Part shown: positions 1-10,000 of the stretch, in pieces | How positions within the stretch are numbered: the stretch's first letter is position 1 | Layout: the number at the start of each line of letters is the position of its first letter | DNA from: Rhynchopus euleeides | Taxonomy: Eukaryota > Euglenozoa > Diplonemea > Diplonemida > Diplonemidae | Length of the DNA: 64,000 nt | Direction: 5' to 3' | Assembly (NCBI GenBank): GCA_963210315.1 | Contig: OY723237.1 | Coordinates: 558,001 to 622,000, forward strand | Notes under the pieces: model-generated | What the model was told of the DNA's origin: nothing | Seen by the model: the letters and a program-made list of their open reading frames with translations, nothing else | Databases searched by the model: none | Position numbers and translations under genes: made by a program

Positions 1-365
1 GGCCTCCCACAGGCCCTCAGGTTGCTTGCCCCCCACTGCGTTATTTTCAGATAATTATGCACTGCACGCGCAGCCTCACGGCAACGGCTGGCACACACAC
101 CCCCTACTCGCCTTCCTGCGGACCACGCACCGACGCGGATCGCGATCCTTGCATGAGCGGGTGGTGGTGGTGGTGGTGGGAGGCTTGCCGCTTGCCACCG
201 CTGTGTGCAAACAAACAGTTTTAACGCACCCCCCTCCCGCCCCATGCCCCCCCAGCCCCCACCCCACCACTGACACACCTACAACTCTAAAATCTGGACA
301 ACAGAGGGTAGAATATGAGGGGACAGACAGAATGACAAAATTGCCGGGAGGGGGGGGAATTTTTC
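1..365. other. No gene seen; left edge
   Basis: I see no supported gene here. The stretch contains a short (GGT)n microsatellite near 161-180 and C-rich and G-rich runs. Short open frames on both strands look like chance products of GC-rich sequence. Confidence 0.5.
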
Positions 366-616
366 TTTTGCACATAACACACCTGTGTGGTACGGGAAAT
401 GCTACGAGGAACGCGATGGACTCGGGACTGCTGCTGGCCTCTCTTGCTATGGTTTACTTATGTTTCGTGCTCCACCTGCTCCACCTCATTCTGCACTTCA
501 GATGATCCACTTCACGTGGGTTACGGGGTTTGGGACAACGATGATATGTTGTGTCCGACGACAAGGTAAGGTAAGCTCATCGAGGTACACCAAACCGGAG
601 TTGTCAAATCAAAAAA
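366..616. repeat. 251-bp direct repeat, copy 1
   Basis: This segment recurs, identical as far as I can compare by eye, at 4816-5066 (offset exactly 4450). Both copies start at TTTTGCACATAACAC and end in an A run (6 A here, 10 A in copy 2). They flank the minisatellite region. The arrangement could be LTR-like, a SINE-like unit with an A tail, or the arms of a satellite duplication. I see no convincing tRNA-type A/B boxes. The 60-91 residue open frames inside are the same in both copies but show no known domain. Confidence 0.9.
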
Positions 617-1440
617 GACACACCGCCCGAGAGGCAATTGGTGTGACACAACAGCGATGACACAACCACTCTGCCCGAGGGGGCGCGTTTTTAGCGACCG
701 AGACCTCCTCTCCTGACTGAGGGACACACGATCTGACCGTCCGAGAGACGCAGCATTCTACCCTGCCCGAGGGGCACCCACTCTCCTGACCGAGAGACAC
801 GCAGTCTTGCCCGAGGGGCACCTGGTTTCCTGACCGAGACAATATTCTGCCCGAGGGGCACTCACTCTCCCGACCGAGAGACACGCAGTTTTGCCCGAGG
901 GGCACCTGTTCTCCTGACCGAGACAATATTCTGCCCGAGGGGCACCCACTCTCCCGACCGAGAGACGCAGCATCTCGCCCGAGGGGCACCTGTTCTCCTG
1001 ACCGAGACAAAAATTTTGCCCGAGGGGCACCTACTCTCCCGACCGAGAGACACGCAGTCTTGCCCGAGGGGCACCTGTTCTCCTGACCGAGACAATATTC
1101 TGCCCGAGGGGCATCCACTCTCCCGACCGAGAGACGCAGCATCTCGCCCGAGGGGCACCTGTTCTCCTGACCGAGACAATATTCTGCCCGAGGGGCACTC
1201 ACTCTCCCGACCGAGAGACACGCAGTTTTGCCCGAGGGGCACCCGTTATCCTGACCGAGACAAAACTATGCCCGAGGGGCACCCACTCTCCCGACCGAGA
1301 GACGCAGCATCTCGCCCGAGGGGCACCTGTTCTCCTGACCGAGACAAAAATTTTGCCCGAGGGGCACCCGCTCTCCCGACCGAGAGATACACAATCTTGC
1401 CCGAGGGGCACCAAATCCCGACCGAGAAGACGACCCTCAC
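617..1440. repeat. Minisatellite block 1 (~41-45 bp units)
   Basis: The core TGCCCGAGGGGCA recurs about every 41 to 45 bases (for example near 763, 808, 849, 891, 932, 977, 1017, 1062). Two alternating spacer types give a higher-order period near 85 bp. The core is an inverted repeat (TGCCC-GAG-GGGCA). The spacer often contains CTCTC-CCGACC-GAGAG, also an inverted repeat, so each unit could fold into one or two hairpins. Several frames stay open simply because the array is repetitive; I do not call them genes. Confidence 0.9.
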
Positions 1441-2040
1441 ACCATGCTCGTGTCAGGTCTCAAGAGGGCCGAAGCCGCGGTTGAGGACAACAACACCCCC
1501 ACGCACTGGTTCTAATAAATGACGGCGAGGTGCACGGGGGGATCAGCACGAAGGAGGGGCGCAAAAAGATGGGGATGATGACGCCGTGGTGTTCAAGGTG
1601 GTCCTCCGCCGCTTATGAACGTGACAGCGGGACAGCGCTGCGCCCGTGGCCGCAGCGGATTGAGGACATTCCCATCAGCCATCGAGACTATCACCGCGCC
1701 TCGCCGAAAACCTGCTTCACGCTTGATCGCGCTCAAGGTTTCCAAACGCATACTTCAGCTGGAGGTTCCGTCACAGAGGCGCTGACAAAGGCGGGACCAA
1801 GAGCAACAGTCGGGTGCTGATAAATGGGTCGATACTGATGCAGCAAAGTGACGTCAGTGATATCCAACTCCTACTTTCCTGACCGAGACACGATCTTGCC
1901 GAGGAGCATCGGACCGAGACACCCACTTCTGCCTGAGGGGCACCTAGCCGAGACGCATTTTTCCTGCCCGAGGGGCATCTCGCCGAGACATTACCTGCCT
2001 GAGGGGCACCTGGCCACGACATACCTACAGCTTACGCTTG
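1441..2040. other. Spacer between minisatellite blocks, no gene seen
   Basis: About 400 bases without recognisable repeats, followed from about 1870 by degenerate CCGAGGGGCAC-like units that grade into block 2. No open frame here has a recognisable domain. Confidence 0.4.
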
Positions 2041-2620
2041 CGGGGCACCCTGCCTGAGGAGCACCTGGCCAAGACATACATTTCCGCCTACGAGGCACCC
2101 TGCCCGAGGGGCACCTGGTCAAGACACACACTTCCGCCTACGGGGCACCCTGCCCGAGGGGCACCTGGCCAAGACAGACACCTCTGCCTACGAGGCACCC
2201 TGCCCGAGGGGCACCTGGCCAAGACATACACTTCCGCCTACGAGGCACCCTGCCCGAGGGGCACCTGGCCAAGACATACACTTCCCGCCTACGAGGCACC
2301 CTGCCCGAGGGGCACCTGGCCAAGACAGACACTTCCGCCTACGAGACACCCTGCCCGAGGGGCACCTGGCCAAGACATACACTTCCGCCTACGAGGCACC
2401 CTGCCCGAGGGGCACCTGGTCAAGACATACATTTCCGCCTACGGGGCACCCTGCCTGAGGGGCATCTGGCCGCGACATACACTTCCGCCTACGGGGCACC
2501 CTGCCTGAGGGGCACCTGGCCAAGACGCACATTCATGCCCGAGGGACACCGGGCCGAGACATTACATTCCCTGCCTGAGGGACACCTGGCCGAGACACAT
2601 TCCTGCCGAGGGGCACTCAC
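2041..2620. repeat. Minisatellite block 2 (~50 bp units)
   Basis: A second array in which CTGCCCGAGGGGCACCTGGC alternates with a CAAGACATACACTTCCGCCT-type spacer at about 50-base spacing (about nine clear units between 2050 and 2510). The TGCCCGAGGGGCA hairpin core is shared with block 1, so the two arrays probably come from one ancestral unit that was re-amplified with different spacers. Confidence 0.88.
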
Positions 2621-4759
2621 TCCCGACCGCGAGACGCAGGATTTTGCCTGAGGGGCACCTCCTCTCCTGACCGAGACACAACCCCGCCCAGCACAGTGCC
2701 GAGGGGCATTTACGCTTTCGACTGGAATACCGAGCCTGACCCGGGGAGACACAATCGTGCCACAATCGTGAGGGGCATACTCTCTTGATTGAGAAATACA
2801 CCCTTTTTGCCCGAGCGACGGCACCTGAAGGCGGAAGGGTGGCCTGTCACACACAGCCTGCCAGATCCAGCTCGAGCACGGTGACGCGACGTGAGCTTTC
2901 CGAGGGCGACAGTTTTCGTGTACCAATGCAACGCCCCCGGACACGCCCCCGAGAAGCCGGCACGTCTGTCGTGCCCAGCTTATCTGCGCGAATGCCGACT
3001 ACGCGCACCCCGGCGTCAAGCGGATGCCCGCACACGCCCCAAGCGGGGCATACTCCGTCGAAGCATAGTCTCCCTGCCGGGGGACACACATTCAAGCCTG
3101 CATTATTCACAGGGGTCAGGGGGAGTTCCGGGCGTCTGTGGCCCGGTGTTGAGACGTACGACCTCACAGTTCCATGCAGGGAAGGGGAGCTGCTGACTGG
3201 ACACCTGCGAGGTGCCGTGGGACATACACAGAGATCAGGTATCCAACACAGCCGAGACGCTCTCCCAAGCTGCACTGCTCGGGGAGCAAAAGAAGCAGCG
3301 ACTGAGAGACGCGTCCGCATCGCCTGTGTCAGCGGTGCCGCCGCTGAGGGGGTCCACCGAAACCGCAGCCATGGCAGCGGGCCGAGATCATTCCACAAGG
3401 TTGGGGGGCAGTCGGCCAGTCTTCCCGAGTACCCAGCAGCCTACTCGACAAGCCCGAACAGCGACTGCAGCGTGCGACAAGCTCCGGTCCGCGGGGACTC
3501 ACCTCTCTCATTAAGAAGGCGACTCCGAGAATCCTTCTGGCATGCCCACACCTCCAGGGCCTCGAATTTCCTCACGCACCGGGAAATACGCCCTCCACAC
3601 TGAGTCCGGGCGTTACCACTGAATCGACGCCACGTGGGGCCACAGGGCCTCCGTTTGATGCGCTGTCTACGAGGCGGGCGATGGGGCAGGTACAGTGGGG
3701 ATCAGCCCAGTGGGAAGGGGGCCGCAGGAACGTGTTGTCCACCGCTCGAGCGGAGTTCAGGAGACGACAGTGCGCGCGATCGCCCTCTTTCACCCAGAAG
3801 GGCCGGCACCTCTCACACCTACCCCTGGGCACTCCATGCAGCGTCTCCAGTGCGCCATGAAGAGGCGCGTTGGGCTTCACCCCGCAACTCGCTCGCAGCC
3901 AGCGAAGACCGGAGAGGACACAGAGAGCCACAGAGCGATCGAGATCACGCCGGAAAGCACCGGGTGTTGGCCGGGCTCCCGAAGGGCGAGAGTTTAAGAC
4001 GGCCGGACAGTAGACTGCTGCGGAGGAGCTGGGAGGCGAGTTTCAGACTGTTATTTCTCGATCCGCTGAGCCCTGTCCCCAGGCGAGAGCTGCCGGGTCA
4101 TGGTGGCTGAATATGCACGAGCGTCGCGGTGGTGGTGCTGGGAGCGCACCAGAGGACTGTCACGCTGAGGGGCTGGGCATGGCCACTGACTACCTGGATA
4201 CGGCCGTCTCAGTGCATCGCCCGGGGTGCAAAACGACATCGAGGATGTCAGGAAGAAGGGTCATGTGGGCACACACCAATATGTCGGAGACGTGAAGAAG
4301 CCTCGAGGGGAAGGGTTCCCCAGGGGATGGAGGATCCCGAAGAGGTACAGGGTGAGGATTCAAATACCCGGAGTGGGAAACGCACCAGACGTCGGGGGTC
4401 AGCCAAGAGCGGGTGGTTGCAGCACAGGCGGGGCTGTGTGCAACCTTTGCCCCCTTAGTTTCGCCGGGTTGAGACGCATCAACTCTCTCGCCGGGTGCGG
4501 CAACTGGAGAGACAGGCATGTTGTCGATAGGGCACACCAAGAATCACGAGGCTGACCACACGACGGCGGCACACGGCCGAGGCAGGCGGATCCCCTCAGC
4601 GAGTGAGGTTCGATCGTTTTCCGTACAAGGTGCTCGTGACAACGTAGAAAGCGGTACATTACCATCGGAGGGATGCATACGATGGGCGACGGAGCCTGAT
4701 CACTTCAATAGTAGACCGTTCGCGCGGCGTCCCTAAGTCCTTGGGTCCTAAGGGTCCTG
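2621..4759. repeat. Decayed minisatellite remnant, no gene seen
   Basis: Scattered degenerate copies of the CGAGGGGCA core continue to about 4.7 kb but without regular spacing. Open frames on both strands (up to 272 codons) are Arg/Pro/Ser-rich, overlap one another on opposite strands and have no recognisable domains. I read this as the diverged flank of the array. Confidence 0.5.
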
Positions 4760-4819
4760 GGTGGAAGCGTCCAATGCAACACTCACAGCATAGAGGCCAA
4801 GTGTTTCTCGTAGTATTTT
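4760..4819. repeat. 60-bp repeat, copy 1
   Basis: GGTGGAAGCGTCCAATGC and following bases up to GTAGTATTTT recur at 5118-5177 (offset 358). The two copies bracket the second 251-bp repeat. The start of the unit is the reverse complement of the dispersed CGTTGRCGCTTCCAC motif found between genes further right. Confidence 0.85.
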
Positions 4820-5066
4820 GCACATAACACACCTGTGTGGTACGGGAAATGCTACGAGGAACGCGATGGACTCGGGACTGCTGCTGGCCTCTCTTGCTAT
4901 GGTTTACTTATGTTTCGTGCTCCACCTGCTCCACCTCATTCTGCACTTCAGATGATCCACTTCACGTGGGTTACGGGGTTTGGGACAACGATGATATGTT
5001 GTGTCCGACGACAAGGTAAGGTAAGCTCATCGAGGTACACCAAACCGGAGTTGTCAAATCAAAAAA
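4816..5066. repeat. 251-bp direct repeat, copy 2
   Basis: Second copy of 366-616. It ends in a run of ten A (5061-5070) followed by a run of G, and sits between the two 60-bp repeat copies. Confidence 0.9.
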
Positions 5067-5117
5067 AAAATATGGGGGGGGGGGGTTCAAAGTGCAAGAG
5101 GTGGAGCCCGTTCAACA

Positions 5118-5177
5118 GGTGGAAGCGTCCAATGCAACACTCACAGCATAGAGGCCAAGTGTTTCTCGTAGTATTTT
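5118..5177. repeat. 60-bp repeat, copy 2
   Basis: Direct copy of 4760-4819. With that copy it encloses the A-tailed 251-bp repeat. A 60-base target duplication would be unusually long, so a local tandem duplication is just as likely. Confidence 0.85.
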
Positions 5178-7064
5178 TTGGTTGTGTTTGTGCAACCGGG
5201 ACATGGGAGGGTGGGGGGGGGGGGGGGGGGCTGTCAAGAAAGGTAGGGGGATGGGGGCGGTGATGGGGGTGGGGTGGGGTGGGGACTCTAACACGCCCCT
5301 GCTATTGCTGCAGTACCGCACCCACGGTCGCGATGTCAGGAGAAGCCTAAGAAGGCTTCGTGCCCACCCGAACCCCCACCCAACCCCCAACCCCACCATG
5401 TCCATCTCTGCCAAGGAAGTGAATCGAATCATCAGCGGCAGCTGTTCACCCACACTCCACCCCCACCCCCCCACCCCGGTTGGTACAGAGGCTGTGGGTG
5501 TGGCATGTCGGGGCGGTTACCGCGGGCGCCACCATCCAAAAACTTCTGAAAAGAAGCCTATCGAGCGCCGCGCACAGAAGGAAAAAAATAAGGGACGGAG
5601 CTCCAGACAGGGGGTGGGACAAAACACAAAAATGGAGGGAAGCAAACAGCCGTCACCACCACCACCACCACCCCGCGGGAAAAATCACAGGAGGGGGCTG
5701 CAGCAGGGCAGTGTGTCGACTCGACAGTCGAGGTGATTTTGACCCCCCCCCCCCCCCTATCCCCTCTCCCCTCCCCTCACTGCTGCATCTCTCTCTCTCT
5801 CTCGCTCTCTCTGGGGGTCTTCGCTGGTCGACAAACTTCGATAAACTTCGTCAGTTTTCAGGCAATTCAACAGGAAATGCACCAAAATGCACTGACGATC
5901 ACCCCGTAGCGAAGACCCCCTCTACCTCTGGAACGAAGATACCCGCACCCCAAGGGTGTCGTCTACTTAACTACGCGGGCACGTGGCCCGGTTGGCTCCC
6001 CTTGCTTGAGGGAGGAGGTTGCATCTCTCACGGGGGAGAAGGGGGGGGGGGGGTGGGTGGACTGGCTTTATTGAGTTCGGTTCACAAAAAGGGTTGGTTG
6101 GCCCTGCTCCAAACCTCAAGAGAGAGAGGCCGAGGGGGGGGTTGTGGTTTCGGGTGCTGTTTTGTGTGTGCAGGGTGTGGAGGGGTATCGCAAGCCTGCA
6201 CTTTTCCCGAGAGCGAATCACAACAACATACGCATGCACGCGTGGGTCTGCTGTGCAGTGTGGAAATATACCGGGTGGAGATCGCGTGATCACCTGCCCC
6301 CAGTGTCACCCCATCCACTGCCCACACAGACTACGCATGAAGGTTATATCGGGTAGGAAAGCGTCGGGGCGTGTCGGGGCCCAGCTATTGCCTGGCCTGG
6401 CTGCCCTCAGACCCACCATGGCCAACCGTTGCATTCTCTTCCATATTGTGTTGGGATTGACAAATCACGAGCAAGGGTCGAGCTCTGGTGTCCCATTGAA
6501 GCATATATCCTGCAGCAAGATACAGCCGTTCGACATCGCATTGTTGATGTTGGTATAGGAGGGGCAGCCCTCAACACAAAGGGATGTGGTATGTACAAGA
6601 TAATGGGGTTTTCGCATTCACCCATTATTGTTCTTTCATTCATTCTACCCTGTTCAGCATACTGAGTGGCAGCCACACCGCCTATACTCTGACGGAACAC
6701 TGCCGCACATGCAGGCGAGGTGATGCAGTTGCATGCACTCGCCGCACGCTACCGCGCGCCATTGAGAACACCCCCACACGCCTGCTGCGGGGTGTGGTGT
6801 GTCCTGCATAGCATCTGCTTCGCACAGCTTTCCTGCGTTGTTAGCAACAACTCCAACTACTTACTTACGTCACACGCATTTTGCAAGCAGCGATACAGGC
6901 TGCGTGGCACGCACCGACCGAAACGGATACATCAGTCCACAGGAGTGAACGTCATTGCTTATAGATCACCTCCCCCACCTGCACCCTGTGGCAATGGGTC
7001 TCTCTACCCACACCCCCACACCCACCTACCCCGATCCAGATATCCCGCCGAGAGCCGCCAAGCC
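5178..7064. other. Low-complexity region, no supported gene
   Basis: Contains homopolymer G and C runs (near 5210-5230, 5743-5757, 6040-6053), a (CCA)n tract near 5658-5673 and a CT-rich stretch near 5790-5812. An ATG at 5398 opens a short frame beginning MSISAKEVNRIISG, which could be a small exon, but I could not connect it to a longer product. The right end is the 3' flank of the flippase gene, which is on minus and stops at 7065. Confidence 0.4.
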
Positions 7065-10000
7065 CTACAGCGTCCCGCTGTGCCGCTGGCTCCTCTTTAT
7101 TTGATGCTCCGCCAATGACTTGTGTCTTGCAGACAGGCGCTGTGCGAGATCCCTCTTCGTCGGGCGGTACTGCTTCTGCAAGCTGCGGAGGGGTGGGGGT
7201 GTGTGGGGTAAAGAGGCATGCCACAAACACACACACACACACACAAGCCCTCAAGACTCTTGAAGCGGCCTGACTATTTAGTGTCTACGTCGCAGCAAGG
7301 GGGCGATATATACCACCCTTTTTATTGATTTCACGTGTCAGTGTTTGACTTTTTTGCAACTTCATTTCTTCCTTTTTCTCCCTCTCCAACCCCACCCGTG
7401 ACACCACCAGGGTTTAGCTAGCCCTGGTCCGATTATCCCCGGTTCTCCGCTGAAGAGACGCGGCCGGGGGGAGGGGTACGAAGAGTACGCGTCGAAACCG
7501 GTGTCACGTCGTGTTGGGGAATCCTTCGGGAGTGCGATACTGAAGGGGAGGTGCTACTGCCCGTGCAGGGCGACACCGCCTTAAAACTTTATAACCACAC
7601 ACAAACCCTCTATTCCCCCAGGCCTGATGAGCAATCCCCCCTGCCTCATGTTGTGACTTCCTTTCTACCTTGCACAAAACATCCCATTTGCCCCTTTACT
7701 TCCTTCGAAAGTGTTGTGACTTCCCCCCTACCCCACCCCTCGGGAGTGCCACTCCTCTGGTGGTTAAAAGTGACCCGCCGTTGTGCCTTCGGCATCTGTT
7801 GCGTGTGCCGTCGTATTCTTCCTATGCACTAGTTATAGCTATCCGGGGGCGGTCTGCTGTCGCACCAGTGGGCTGCCCCACCTCTGCACCCTCGGTTTTT
7901 AAGATGTTCACCACAGCGGAGAATGATCCCCTTCTCTGTGGCGATCGAGCCAAGCTGGACGAGGTTCGCCTTCGGGCGAAGGTCATGTGGGCGGACAAAA
8001 GGTGCCTGCTCCTGAGACTCATCAGCAACCTGTTTCTTCCTTCAAGCCCTCAAGACTCTTGGAGCGGCCTGACTATTTAGTGTCTTTGTCGCAGCAAGGG
8101 GGCGATATATACCGATTTTTTTATTGATTTCACGTGTCAGTGTTTGACTTTTTCGCAACTTCATTTCTTCCTTTTCTCCCTCTCCAACCCCACCCGTGAC
8201 ACCACCAGGGTTTAGCTAGCCCTGGTCCGATTATCCCCGGTTCTTCGCTGAAGAGACGCGGCCGGGGGGAGGGGTACGAAGAGTACGCGTCGAAACCGGT
8301 GTCACGCCGTGTTGGGGAATCCTTCGGGAGTGCGATACTGAAGGGGAGGTGCTACTGCCCGTGCAGGGCGACACCGCCTTAAAACTTTATAACCACACAC
8401 ACACACACACAGGAGGAGAGAGGGATACACGGGCAGGATGTCACAGGCCGACCTCCACGGGGTCTCCTCCGGGAACACCGGCTCCCAGGCCGGTGGCCAA
8501 CAGGCCGCCCCCCTGCCCCCCCTCGAATTCACGGAACCTCGCAGATACGAGCTCCAACCCCTTCCCCCCCTCTATGGTGCCGCCCACGTGCGCACCATTC
8601 TCGACCACCTCCGGTGGGAGGCGGCGCTGGACAGCCTGGAGGGCGGCGTCGCCGTCCTCGCTGCCGAGCAACCCCCCACCCACGGCACCCCCCCCACATG
8701 GACTCTAGTAGTCAACGGGAAGGAGGTGGTCCTGACGGACACGCTGCTCCTCGAGGAGCAGAAGCAGAGGGAGGCGGCCGCGAAGAAGCAGGCCGAGGAG
8801 GTGCTCCGCCTGAAGCGGCGCTATGAGAGCGTCCGCGACAGGCTCCAGGAGGAGCGCGCCACGGCCGCGAAGGCGGGAAGGTCTGCGAAGTCGCAGGCCA
8901 GCGGCACGGTTGGGCGGACCGGGCGTGGTGGCGGAGCAGCAGCGGCGGCGAAGCAGCAGGCGCAGCAGAGAGCTGCCCAGCTCCAGAAGGATCTGGAGAA
9001 GCTCGCCGGGCGCCTGCGGGAGCTCGGGCATGACCCCGCACCTGCCGCCGCCGACTCCGCCACGCAGGGCGACGGCGCGGCTTGTCAAGCCGAGCTGCAG
9101 GGCCTGCGCCGCCTCCTGCAGGACCAGGACGGCCACCGCAAGCGGCTGGAGGCCCAGCTGCTGACCCAGCAGGCACGGCAGGGCGAGCTGGGGCAGCGGA
9201 TGGAGGCGATGCAGGGGCACCCGGGCCTGTCAGAGCAGTGGCTCGAAGACCGCCTGCGCCGCCAGGGGGAGCAGCACGCCGAGCAGGTGGCGCTGCTCGA
9301 GGCCCGGCTGGACAGCCACGCCCAGCAGCACGAGCTGCAGATGCAGCGCATGGGGGACCGCCTCGGCCGCCAGGAGGAGCAGCTGCAGGCGCAAGGGGCC
9401 CTGCTGAAGAGCCTCCAGGAGCGCCCCACCACCACACCCCCCACCACTACAGCCACTACGTCCACACTGAAAACGGAGCGTGAACTAAAGGAGCACAAGG
9501 CCCAGCTCCTGGAGGTCGCGAAGCACCAGCAGTCGATGGGCGTGACGGTCTCCCGCCTCCGCGAGCATGTCGGAGGGCTGGGCAAGGCGGTGGGTGAGGC
9601 AGCAGCGAGCACGGATCTGCAGAAGCTGGCTGCTGGGCTCACCGCCTTGGAGGGGCAAGGCCGCGCGCATGCGACGGATCTGACTGCGTCGCGCAAGGGC
9701 TGGGAGGCCAGCCACAAGGCCCTCGAGGCCGACATGCAGGGCCAGCTTGCGCAGCGGGACCTCAAGCACCGGGCGCTTGAGGAGCGCCTCAGCGGCGCTT
9801 GCAAGGCCATGCTGAGCCTGCAAGCCGCGGAGGCGAGCGAGCAGACGCCCCTCTCCCACCACCAGGCGCAGCAGCTCCAGGCGGAGGTGGACGCGGTCAG
9901 GGCCGACCTGGAGGCGCAGCGCGGGCAGGAGCAGCAGCGCCTGGACGCGGCGGTGGCGGAGCTCCGCAGGGCGTGGGAGGCGCAGCAGGGGGAAGCCGCG

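Noticed and set aside
366..616. tRNA-derived SINE
   Set aside because: The A tail is suggestive, but I could not find convincing A and B boxes.
609..1522. Long repetitive open frames in the minisatellite, on both strands
   Set aside because: They persist in several frames because the unit lacks stops; no start context and no non-repeat flanks.
609..2620. CRISPR-like array (regular repeats with spacers)
   Set aside because: Spacers are themselves repeated, lengths are wrong, and the context is eukaryotic with introns.
2785..3603. 272-codon plus-strand open frame
   Set aside because: Low-complexity composition, overlapped by equal frames on the other strand; lies in decayed repeat DNA.
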